The notes under the pieces were generated by a model, which searched no databases, was not told where the DNA came from, and saw only the letters and a program-made list of their open reading frames with translations. A program made the position numbers and the translations under genes. A DNA stretch of 64,000 nucleotides from contig JAFKIL010000001.1 of assembly GCA_017306415.1 (NCBI GenBank), forward strand, positions 868,001 through 932,000, read 5' to 3'. The stretch is from Microbacterium sp. (lineage in GTDB: Bacteria > Actinomycetota > Actinomycetes > Actinomycetales > Microbacteriaceae). Each line of letters opens with the position of its first letter. Within the stretch, counting starts at the first letter, position 1. Shown piece by piece: positions 52,837 to 61,023 of the stretch.

Positions 52837-54179
52837 GGGAGGGACATGGCACATCTTCTCGGGGCGGAAGCCCTGCACCTGGACTACCCGACCCGCACCG
52901 TGTTCGACGCGGTGAGCCTCGGCGTCGACGAGGGCGACCGTATCGGCATCGTCGGACGCAACGGCGACGGCAAGTCGAGCCTGCTCGCGATGCTCACCGG
53001 CCGGCGGCAGCCCGACTCGGGCCGCGTGACCGTGCGCGGCGGCGTCCGGATCGGCGTCCTCGAGCAGGAGGACGCCCTGCCCGACGACGAGACGGTCGCG
53101 CACGCGGTCGTCGGCGACGCCGTCGAGCACGAGTGGGCCGGCGACGCACGCGTGCGCGACGTGATCGGCGGCCTGCTCGCCGACGTGCCGTGGGAGGCGA
53201 GCATCGGGACGCTCTCGGGCGGCCAGCGCCGCCGGGTCGCACTCGCGGCCCTGCTCGCGCAGGACCTGGATGTCGTCGCGCTCGACGAGCCGACCAATCA
53301 CCTGGACGTCGAGGGCATCGCGTGGCTCGCCGGGCACGTGAAGCGCCGGTGGACCGCCAACGCCGGTGCGCTCCTCGTCGTCACGCACGATCGGTGGTTC
53401 CTCGACGAGGTGTGCACCGCGACGTGGGAGGTGCACGACCGCACGGTCGACCCCTTCGAGGGCGGGTACGCCGCCTACATCCTGCAGCGCGTCGAGCGTG
53501 ATCGGCAGGCGGCGTCGATCGAGTCGCGCCGTCAGAACCTCGCGCGGCGTGAGCTCGCGTGGCTGCGCCGCGGTGCGCCCGCGCGCACCTCCAAGCCGAA
53601 GTTCCGCATCGACGCCGCGAACGCGCTCATCTCGGACGTGCCGGAGCTGCGCGACCCCATCGCCCTGCGCTCCCTCGCCGTGACGCGGCTCGGGAAGGAC
53701 GTCGTCGATCTCCTGGACGCGTCCGTGACGTACGACGACCCCGACACCGGCGGTGCGCGCGAGGTCCTGCACGACGTGGAGTGGCGCATCGCCCCGGGCG
53801 AGCGCACCGGCATCCTCGGTGTGAACGGCGCCGGGAAGTCGACCCTCCTCGGCCTGGTGGACGGGAGCGTCGTGCCCACCTCGGGGCGCGTCAAGCGCGG
53901 CACGACGGTGCGGGTCGCGGCGCTGAGCCAGCGCATGGACGAACTCGACCAGCACCTCGACGTTCCGGTGCGGATCGTGCTCGAGCGCCTGCGCACCACC
54001 TACACGTTCGGGACGGGGTCCAAGGCGCAGGAGCTCACCCCCGGACAGCTCCTCGAGCGGATGGGGTTCGCCAGCGCGCAGCTGTCGACTCCGGTGAAGG
54101 ATCTCTCCGGGGGACAGAAGAGGCGGCTGCAGCTGCTGCTGATCCTCCTCGAACAGCCCAACGTGCTGATCCTCGACGA

Positions 54180-54194
54180 ACCGAGCACTTCGGT
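54180..54194. other. Inverted repeat spanning the element junction
   Basis: ACCGA-GCACT-TCGGT is a perfect five-base inverted repeat with a five-base centre, placed across the point where native ABC-F coding ends. It may be the crossover site of a site-specific recombinase, or a chance palindrome. Confidence 0.35.
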
Positions 54195-54256
54195 AGTGGG
54201 TTGGGCTTGTCCCCTGATTTTACGGGGTTCTCGGCCTCGGCGGAAGCGCCGTGGCG

Positions 54257-54283
54257 GGTGCGCCGCGGCCTGGTCGGCGCACC
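54257..54283. terminator. Hairpin upstream of the element's ABC-F gene
   Basis: GGTGCGCCG (54257-54265) and CGGCGCACC (54275-54283) form a nine-base-pair stem with a nine-base loop. It could stop transcripts of the broken ABC-F gene, or act as an attenuator for the next gene. The -10-like box at 54305 lies after it, which favours the first reading. Confidence 0.4.
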
Positions 54284-54304
54284 GGGCCCACCCTGTGGCC
54301 TGCC

Positions 54305-54310
54305 TAACCT
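54305..54310 (+). promoter_or_regulatory. -10-like box for the element's ABC-F gene
   Basis: TAACCT, seven bases before the ATG at 54318. No Shine-Dalgarno sequence is present, so the transcript is probably leaderless. Confidence 0.4.
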
Positions 54311-54317
54311 AGAACCG

Positions 54318-56096
54318 ATGGCACATCTGCTTGGGGCCGAAGCCCTGCACCTGGAATACCCGACCCGCGTCGTGTTCGACTCAGTGACGATCGGCGTGAA
54401 CGAGGGCGACCGGATCGGCATCGTGGGCCGCAACGGCGATGGGAAGTCAAGCCTGCTCGGGATGCTGTCGGGACGGATCGAGCCGGACTCCGGCCGCGTG
54501 ACCCGGCGAGGCGGGGTACGGATGGGCGTGCTCGATCAGGGCGACACACTGGACGGCTCCTCGACGGTCGGGCACGCCATCGTCGGCGACCGGGTTGAGC
54601 ACGAGTGGGCAGGCGACGCGAAGGTGCGTGATGTGATCGCGGGCCTCGTTCCTGACATCGCCTGGCACGCGCGGATCAACACACTCAGCGGCGGTCAGCG
54701 TCGGCGGGTTGCTCTGGCGGCTCTGTTGACCGGCGAGTGGGATGTCGTTGCATTGGATGAGCCGACCAACCACCTCGACGTGGAGGGCATTACCTGGCTC
54801 GCTGGACACCTGCGTTCGCGGTGGCCGAGGAATGCGGGTGGGCTGCTGATCGTGACGCACGACCGCTGGTTCCTCGATGAAGTCGCCACGGCGACATGGG
54901 AGGTTCACGACCGGATCGTGGAACCGTTCGAGGGCGGCTACGCCGCCTATGTGCTCCAGCGAGTCGAGCGCGACCGGCAGGCGGCGGCGGTCGAGGCGAA
55001 GCGGCAGAACCTCATGAAGAAGGAACTCGCGTGGCTGCGCCGTGGGGCTCCGGCGCGCACGTCCAAGCCGAAGTTCCGCATCGAGGCGGCCAACCAGCTC
55101 ATCGAGGACGTGCCGCCGCTGCGCGACCGAATCGAGCTGAACCGGCTCGCCGTGGCACGACTCGGCAAGGACGTGGTCGACTTGCTCGACGCAGGCGTGG
55201 TCTTCGACGGCCGCGAGGTCCTGCGCGACATCGAATGGCGCATCGCACCCGGCGAGCGCACCGCGATCCTCGGCGCGAACGGCGCCGGCAAGTCCACCCT
55301 GCTCGGCCTGATCGCGGGGACTATCGAGCCCACGGTCGGGCGGGTGAAGCGCGGCAAGACCGTGAAGCTCGGCGTGCTCGACCAGCAGTTCCGCGAGCTG
55401 GAGGACATCGCCGGCGACCGGGTGCGCGACGTGCTCGCCCGCGCCAAAACGACGTACGTCATCGACGGCAAGGAACTCACCCCGGCTCAGCTCCTCGAAC
55501 GCCTCGGCTTCGCCCGCGAGCACCTGTCCGCCAGAGTCGGGGAGCTCTCCGGCGGGCAGAAGCGGAGACTACAACTACTCCTCGTGCTGCTGTCGGAACC
55601 TAACCTGATGGTGCTAGACGAGCCTTCAAACGATGTTGACACCGACATGCTGGCGGCGATGGAGGACCTGTTCGACTCCTGGCCGGGAACACTCATCGTC
55701 GTATCCCACGACCGCTATCTCGTAGAGCGGATCACCGACCAGCAGTACGCCATCATCGACGGCCGCCTTCGGCATCTGCCCGGCGGAATGGACGAGTACC
55801 TGCGACTGCGGGAGTCAGCGGCGTCTGCGGTCGTCCCACGGGGGTCCGTCCCCGAGCCGAGTGCCGCACGCCTGTCGGGCGCTGAGGAGCGAACCGCGAG
55901 GAAGGAGCTCAGCGCCACCGAGCGCAAGCTGGAACGGCTCTCCGAGCGGATCGCTCGGCTTCACGACCGCATGGCGACACACGATCCGAGCGATTACGAA
56001 GGCATTGGCCGACTGAACGACGAGCTGCGCGACGCTGAGGCCGAGACAGCGACGCTAGAGGAGCGCTGGTTTGAGCTGTCCGAGCTCTTTGGCTGA
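54318..56096 (+). CDS. ABC-F family ATPase, complete copy on the element
   Basis: A 592-residue ABC-F protein with two ATPase domains: Walker A 'GIVGRNGDGKSSLLGMLS' and 'ILGANGAGKSTLLGLIAG', signatures 'LSGGQRRRVALA' and 'LSGGQKRRLQLLL', Walker B 'VVALDEPTNHLD' and 'LMVLDEPSNDVDTD', then a coiled-coil C-terminus ('TERKLERLSERIARLHDRMA') as in Uup. Such proteins act on the ribosome, as translation factors or in antibiotic resistance; which applies here is unknown. It is a close homologue of the truncated gene just upstream and may replace its function. Codon use is somewhat less GC-biased than in the chromosomal copy. Confidence 0.92.
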   Translation: MAHLLGAEALHLEYPTRVVFDSVTIGVNEGDRIGIVGRNGDGKSSLLGMLSGRIEPDSGRVTRRGGVRMGVLDQGDTLDGSSTVGHAIVGDRVEHEWAGDAKVRDVIAGLVPDIAWHARINTLSGGQRRRVALAALLTGEWDVVALDEPTNHLDVEGITWLAGHLRSRWPRNAGGLLIVTHDRWFLDEVATATWEVHDRIVEPFEGGYAAYVLQRVERDRQAAAVEAKRQNLMKKELAWLRRGAPARTSKPKFRIEAANQLIEDVPPLRDRIELNRLAVARLGKDVVDLLDAGVVFDGREVLRDIEWRIAPGERTAILGANGAGKSTLLGLIAGTIEPTVGRVKRGKTVKLGVLDQQFRELEDIAGDRVRDVLARAKTTYVIDGKELTPAQLLERLGFAREHLSARVGELSGGQKRRLQLLLVLLSEPNLMVLDEPSNDVDTDMLAAMEDLFDSWPGTLIVVSHDRYLVERITDQQYAIIDGRLRHLPGGMDEYLRLRESAASAVVPRGSVPEPSAARLSGAEERTARKELSATERKLERLSERIARLHDRMATHDPSDYEGIGRLNDELRDAEAETATLEERWFELSELFG

Positions 56097-56130
56097 TGCG
56101 GACACCGACGAAACAGCAAGTTCAGGAGGG

Positions 56131-56610
56131 CTATCCGTCGAGGTCGACAGGCTTCAGCGGGACGACCAGGACCGGACGGCGTTGACCGTGTACGAGGTGG
56201 TCGGCGACGGAACCGTTGAACAGTTCACGCAGAGTCTCACGCGCTCCTGGGTCCCTTGTGCCGACGACGATCATCGGCGCATCCACACGGTCGGCGAGCA
56301 GTTCGAGTTCGCGGGCTGGGCGACCGGCCAGAGCCTCAACACTCCACTTGACGCCCGTGCCAGCCAAGGCCGCGGCGATCGCCTCCTGCAAAGTGGGATC
56401 GAACCGTTCCCGGCGGCTCTCCGAGCGGTCAGGAGTCAGTGGCAGCGACAGAACCGTCCCATCTGAATCGAACGCGGCGGTGTAGCGAGCAGCGTTCACG
56501 CTCGCGCAGATTAGCTCGGCGTGGAACTGCTGGGCGAATACCGCGGCCGTGGAGAGTACGTCGGCGGCGTGACGAGGGACGACCCCGACGACGATGCGAG
56601 TTGTAGCCAC
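56131..56610 (-). CDS. Universal stress protein (UspA family)
   Basis: A 159-residue protein with the UspA fold: 'TRIVVGVVPRHAADVLSTAA' at the N-terminus and the nucleotide-binding end 'MIVVGTRDPGARETLRELFN' followed by 'GSVADHLVHGQRRPVLVVP'. The GS-V-x-x-x-L-V ending is typical, though the usual G-x2-G spacing is altered. GTG at 56610 is chosen because AAGGAGG lies five bases upstream; ATG at 56640 precedes that site. It is convergent with the ABC-F gene. Confidence 0.88.
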   Translation of the reverse strand: MATTRIVVGVVPRHAADVLSTAAVFAQQFHAELICASVNAARYTAAFDSDGTVLSLPLTPDRSESRRERFDPTLQEAIAAALAGTGVKWSVEALAGRPARELELLADRVDAPMIVVGTRDPGARETLRELFNGSVADHLVHGQRRPVLVVPLKPVDLDG

Positions 56611-56692
56611 GACGACCTCCTTTTGCCCCGACCGACACATGATTGAGGGGTAGGCGGACTTGCCGCCTACCCCTCAAGTCTGCTGGTTGTGT

Positions 56693-57064
56693 CTACGCTC
56701 CGATGGTTGCATACCGGGCCGATTTCATTGCCTCGCTCTGACGACGCACGCGGCGGCGCTCAGCCGCCTCGTGGATGCGGATGCGGAACAGAAGAACGAG
56801 ACTGACCGGCCCAATGATGAGGAACTTGAGCGCGTTCCAAATAAACAGAATCACGAGCAGGTTGAGCCAGCCAGGCCCGCCGTTCGCGATGAGGTTGGTG
56901 CAGATGCTCGCGGCGAGCAGGTACGGGGCGGCAAGGAGCATCGCCGGGATGCCCCATTTGAGGCCGCGGCGTGTGCGGATGAGGTCAAGCAGGATGTTCG
57001 TCGGCATGTAGCGGCGAAGGAAGTAGCGGGTGCGGACGCTTGCCGCCCAGAGCAGTCGAAGCAT
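56693..57064 (-). CDS. Small integral membrane protein
   Basis: A 123-residue protein: a basic, aromatic N-terminus ('LLWAASVRTRYFLRRYMPTN'), then two strong helices ('AMLLAAPYLLAASICTNLIA' and 'LLVILFIWNALKFLIIGPVS') and a basic C-terminus. Closely similar small proteins recur in actinobacterial genomes and are sometimes labelled sulfate permease, but no transporter domain is present. No clear Shine-Dalgarno precedes ATG at 57064. Function unknown. It shares the strand with the USP gene. Confidence 0.65.
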   Translation of the reverse strand: MLRLLWAASVRTRYFLRRYMPTNILLDLIRTRRGLKWGIPAMLLAAPYLLAASICTNLIANGGPGWLNLLVILFIWNALKFLIIGPVSLVLLFRIRIHEAAERRRVRRQSEAMKSARYATIGA

Positions 57065-57225
57065 GGGTTGGGCCTCTCATCAGACGTGTTTCTCCGTCGA
57101 GGAGGCAGAACATGATGAGTGGCCCCGAAGGGACTGTCCCGAAGGACCCGCAGAGATTGGAACGCTGCCTCTGTCCCAAGGGTACGACTTGGTGGCGACA
57201 TTCGTAAGAGGTGCGCCGGCTACGC

Positions 57226-60200
57226 CTACAGGGCCGGCCCGACCCGCTCCGACCCGGTGCGGTGGCTGGGCTCCTGCCCCTGGCGTTCGGCATCGGCGAG
57301 GCTCCGGGCTCGGTCGAGGGCCGCGCGGGCTCGGGCGGCATCGACCTTCTGTGCGTCGCTTTCGGCCGGCGCTCCAAGTGGTGAGGTGTCGGTGACGTTG
57401 TAGCGATCCCGGTAGGCAGCGACGGTGCGGGCGGCCTGCCGCCACGCGAGCGCGGCGCGGGTCTGCTTCGGCTCAGCCCCAAGCGCCGTCGTCCAGCTCT
57501 GGCGCTCGGTGAACGCGGCGACGAGAAGGGCGGCGGCGCGGGCTTCGATGAGGTCGCGGCGTTCGGTGAGCGCCTGCCGGAGCTCGGAGGTCATGGTGCC
57601 GGTCGCTTCAGGGATCATCCCGGCGATCAGTCGCGGGGTCTTGCGCGCGCGCCCGGCGCCGGCGGGCCGTTCCGTGGCCTTGGCGATGCGGTAGTGGAGG
57701 ACCGCGGCGATGTCGTCGGCGTCGGTGAACCCGCGCGCTCGGACGAGGCGCGGCAGCAGCACGTCGACGTTGTGGTGGTTGGCCTCGGCCCGGCGCAGCT
57801 CAGCGGTCAGCGCGCCGAACGCCGGGGAGGAGATCGCGGCCTCTGATTCCTCGTCACTGAGCCCGGAAGCATGGACGAGGTTCGCCCAGCGGTCGTGTTG
57901 GGCGGCAGCGGCGATCGTCTCGTACTCGGCGGCGAGCTGACCGATGTTGGCCCATGCCTCGTGCTCGGCGGTGATGGTTTCGTGGGCGGAGAGCTCGGCG
58001 CCGACGTGCTGCAGAACTCCGAACAGCACCGATCTGGCGGTGGCTTCGATGTTGTCGCCGGGGTGTTGCCCGTCATGTGCAGCGTCGGGCTTGTCGATGG
58101 CGACGTAGGCGAGGTTCGCGTCTCGGCCGCGGGTGAGGGCGACGTACAGGTTCTCCCTCGTCATGGCCGCGTCGACCAGGACGTGCGAGCGGTCGACGGT
58201 GATGCCCTGGGCTCGGTAGGAGGTGACGGCGTAGCCGAGGTCGAGGTGTTCGGCCACGTAGTCGGCCGGGAGCACGACCGAGGCGCCCCACTTGCGGGTT
58301 GCGCGGCGGAGGGTGAGGGAGCCGTCGTCGCGGACGTCGGTGACGGTCCATCGGTCGCCGTTGCGGACCCAGCCGCGGCCGGCGCGCAGGTGCCGGTCGT
58401 TGTGCCGGGTGATGACCGAGTCCCCGACCGCGGCTCTCGTGCCGTCGTGTAGTTCGACCTCGCGCAGCGCGTCCACCGTGCCGTCGAGGACCAGATCGGT
58501 ACGAGCGCGCTGGTTCAACGCGAGGACGGACTCGTTCGAGTCGGTGACCAACACCGTCGCACGTCCCGCAATCCAGTCGGCCCGCCACGCGACGTAGGCG
58601 GCGTCGATCATCGCGTCCGTGTCCCCGCCGGTGATCCGGCCGTGCTCCATGTAGGTGTCGATGACCTCGGTGCGTCCATGCCTGAGGCCGAGCGAGGCGG
58701 CCTTCTCCCACGGGTTCGTGAACCTATGGATGTCGACCAGCTCGGGGGCATCGTCCCGGTCGTGCACGAGCAGCGAGAACGCGCCGCTCGCGGTTGGGGA
58801 CTGGAGCTGGGCGTAGTCCCCGACGAGCAGCACCTTCGCCCCGGCCTCGGCCGCGAGCGCCGTGATGCGGTCCAGGGAGAGCGTGCCGGCCAGGGATGCT
58901 TCGTCCACGATGACAAGCTGCCCGACGCTGAACGTCTCGCCGGTGCGCTCGTGGACCTCCCACCACTTCGCCGTGTTCTCGGTCTGGACGTTCAGGTCAT
59001 CGGCCAACACCTGCGCCGCGACCGCGGACGGCGCGAGCCCGACCACGCTTCCGGGGCCGTGCTCGTGCTCCCACGCCCGCCGCAACGCGCTCATGGCCGT
59101 GGTCTTGCCCGCCCCTGCCGGACCGACCAGGACATCGACGATGCGTCCGGAGACGGCGATCTTCGCCAACGCGCCGGATTGGTCGTCGCCGAGCGTCTGT
59201 CCCTTCCGGTCGGGCCGTGCTGCGATGCGTTCGACGGTGGAGAGTCGGACGGTCGGGCCGGTGGTGGTGCGGGCGCGCTCGAGGAGGCGGTCTTCGGCCG
59301 CCAACAGCACCTCGGAGGAGAACACGGTCGAGTGCTTCGGCCGGAACACGCTCGTCCCGTCCGGCCGCTGGAACACGGTCGGGCTGGTGGCGAGTTCGGG
59401 CGGGGTCAGCCGCAGCGACGCGCCCTCGGCGGCGTCCACCACCAGGCCGACGATCGCCTCGCGATCCTCGACGGTGGCGAACCTGTAGCCCATCGTCTGC
59501 CGGGCGGCCTCAGCGGTCAGGTTCCACCGCCGCCAGGTGGAGCGCTTCTCACCAACCGTCTCGACCACGGACTGGCCGAGCGAGGCGATCACGTCCAGCG
59601 GCACGTCGTCGGCACGCAGCAGCAGCGCCTCCTCATTCGCCGCGACCCCGCGCGCCCACGAGGTCGCGTCGGCTCCGAGAACGCGGCGGGCGCGCGGCCG
59701 CCACGAGGCGGTGAGGTCCGCGAGCGAGTGGACTTCTTTCTCGGGACGGGTGGTGAGGGTGGCTTGGGCGCGGAGCTTCATGATCGTCGCCGGCGCCGGC
59801 CGCCGTCCGTGCTCGGTGACGTACTGCTCGATCAGGCGGTCCGTCTCGACGTCGATGTGCCGTGACCGGGTGGAGAACTCGGTCACCAGTTCCTCCGGCA
59901 CCCCGGCGATCGCCCACGCCGGATTGCGGTCGCGGCCCATGTCGCGGGCCTCCCATGAGAGGCCGAACATGCGGGTCAGGTGGTCGGCGAACACCGCCTC
60001 GTGCAGCTCGGACAAGGCGACGGTCGCCGCGTGCATGGGCCGCCCGTCCAACGACCGCCACTTGCCGTCGAGGACGGTCTGCACCTTGTTCGATATGACG
60101 ACGTGCGTGTGCAGGTGGGGGTCGCCCGCGCGGGAGTCGTAGTGGTCGTAGGCGGTAGCGATGAGCCCGGTCACGTCGACCTGTGCAACCGCGCCGTTGC

Positions 60201-60783
60201 GGCCGGTTGCGCCGGTGCGGGTGGCTGCAACCTCCCGTTCCATGTACGCAACCACCTCCGCAACCGCCGCGTGGTGCGCCTGTCCGATCAGGGCTTGGGT
60301 GCCGGCGTCCGCGACCGCCCACAGCACGGACGCGGACTTGGGGATCGAGAACGTGAAGTCGTATCCCGCAACCGCCCGCCGCGTCCCGCGTTCGGCCTCC
60401 TCGGCCTCGATCGCGGCCACCGCCTCCGCACGCGAGACCGGCCCCAGCGCGGGGTCGAGGTCCGCGACACGCTCAGCGACCCGTTCCGTGGTCGGCTGGT
60501 ACTCGGGGTAGGCGCGGCCCAACGGCGTCCCGGTGATGGGATCGCGGCCCATACCGACGAGGAGCTGAAGTTGGGCTTCGGAGACCTGATCGCCCTCCAT
60601 GATCTGCCCGCCGCCCAGGCCGGCGACACCGGCGCCAAGCCACCGGCCTGGCGGGGTGCCCTCCGCGTTGTAGTACCTCGTCAACGGCGTCGAGAGTGAC
60701 CTGTCGCCGTCCGCCGCGGCCACCGTACGCAGCAGGTACTTATAGCCGTCGCCCGCCGACATGACGCGCATCGAAACCGTCAT
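57226..60783 (-). CDS. MobF-family conjugative relaxase-helicase (TrwC/TraA-like)
   Basis: An 1185-residue protein. The N-terminal relaxase (about 1-330) has 'SAGDGYKYLLRTVAAADG' (catalytic Tyr region) and the metal-binding triad 'DPHLHTHVVISNKVQ'. A RecD-like helicase follows: Walker A 'VGPAGAGKTTAMSALRRA', motif II 'QLVIVDEASLAG', motif III 'LLVGDYAQLQSPTASG' and the late 'YAVTSYRAQGITVDRSHVLV' and 'ENLYVALTRGRDAN'. It nicks oriT and unwinds the transferred strand during conjugation. The C-terminus is helical and charged. ATG at 60783 has GAGG upstream; the next ATG is 60771. Confidence 0.93.
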   Translation of the reverse strand: MTVSMRVMSAGDGYKYLLRTVAAADGDRSLSTPLTRYYNAEGTPPGRWLGAGVAGLGGGQIMEGDQVSEAQLQLLVGMGRDPITGTPLGRAYPEYQPTTERVAERVADLDPALGPVSRAEAVAAIEAEEAERGTRRAVAGYDFTFSIPKSASVLWAVADAGTQALIGQAHHAAVAEVVAYMEREVAATRTGATGRNGAVAQVDVTGLIATAYDHYDSRAGDPHLHTHVVISNKVQTVLDGKWRSLDGRPMHAATVALSELHEAVFADHLTRMFGLSWEARDMGRDRNPAWAIAGVPEELVTEFSTRSRHIDVETDRLIEQYVTEHGRRPAPATIMKLRAQATLTTRPEKEVHSLADLTASWRPRARRVLGADATSWARGVAANEEALLLRADDVPLDVIASLGQSVVETVGEKRSTWRRWNLTAEAARQTMGYRFATVEDREAIVGLVVDAAEGASLRLTPPELATSPTVFQRPDGTSVFRPKHSTVFSSEVLLAAEDRLLERARTTTGPTVRLSTVERIAARPDRKGQTLGDDQSGALAKIAVSGRIVDVLVGPAGAGKTTAMSALRRAWEHEHGPGSVVGLAPSAVAAQVLADDLNVQTENTAKWWEVHERTGETFSVGQLVIVDEASLAGTLSLDRITALAAEAGAKVLLVGDYAQLQSPTASGAFSLLVHDRDDAPELVDIHRFTNPWEKAASLGLRHGRTEVIDTYMEHGRITGGDTDAMIDAAYVAWRADWIAGRATVLVTDSNESVLALNQRARTDLVLDGTVDALREVELHDGTRAAVGDSVITRHNDRHLRAGRGWVRNGDRWTVTDVRDDGSLTLRRATRKWGASVVLPADYVAEHLDLGYAVTSYRAQGITVDRSHVLVDAAMTRENLYVALTRGRDANLAYVAIDKPDAAHDGQHPGDNIEATARSVLFGVLQHVGAELSAHETITAEHEAWANIGQLAAEYETIAAAAQHDRWANLVHASGLSDEESEAAISSPAFGALTAELRRAEANHHNVDVLLPRLVRARGFTDADDIAAVLHYRIAKATERPAGAGRARKTPRLIAGMIPEATGTMTSELRQALTERRDLIEARAAALLVAAFTERQSWTTALGAEPKQTRAALAWRQAARTVAAYRDRYNVTDTSPLGAPAESDAQKVDAARARAALDRARSLADAERQGQEPSHRTGSERVGPAL

Positions 60784-60789
60784 CGCCTC

Positions 60790-60893
60790 TTGTCTCCTGT
60801 CGCTCGTCGGGAAGGTGAGCGACTGACCGCCCGAAGGGCGGGCGACCTCGATCTGCAAGAGGCGTGGTGGCTCAGAGGAGGGGCGGGAGACAA
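60790..60893. other. Candidate origin of transfer (oriT)
   Basis: Just upstream of the relaxase start lie a perfect inverted repeat GTCGCTC-N11-GAGCGAC (60799-60823), a second hairpin CCGCCC-GAA-GGGCGG (60827-60841), and an outer pair TTGTCTCC (60790-60797) / GGAGACAA (60886-60893). oriT sequences of MobF elements usually lie next to the relaxase gene and contain such repeats beside the nic site. No nic consensus could be assigned. Confidence 0.4.
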
Positions 60894-61023
60894 GGGCGGC
60901 GGCCGGTCGGCGGGGGCGATCTGGCCGGCTGTGGGAGGGCGTCGAGCACCTGCCGGGTGACCAGCCCGGTCAGGAGTCTCAGCGAGGACGACGGCCGGGG
61001 ATCACCGATCTGCCGGAGTCCTC

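Larger units (their letters stand above)
52846..54312 (+). pseudogene. ABC-F protein gene truncated at second Walker B by element insertion
   Basis: A soluble ABC-F ATPase (two ATPase domains, no membrane part), lacking its end. Domain 1 is complete: Walker A 'GIVGRNGDGKSSLL', signature 'LSGGQRRRVALA', Walker B 'VVALDEPTNHLDVEG'. Domain 2 has 'ILGVNGAGKSTLLGLV' and 'LSGGQKRRLQLLL' but stops at 'VLILDEPS'. From about 54187 the codons are foreign ('TSVVGWACPLILRGSRP') until TAG at 54310-54312. About 447 native codons remain. Compared with the intact copy downstream, some 140 residues are missing, including the D-loop and switch His, so domain 2 should be inactive. Confidence 0.9.

Noticed and set aside
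54187-54256. Insertion-sequence end at the element border
   Set aside because: The segment has a locally AT-rich patch (near 54215) and small inverted repeats, but no transposase or recognisable terminal repeat could be supported.
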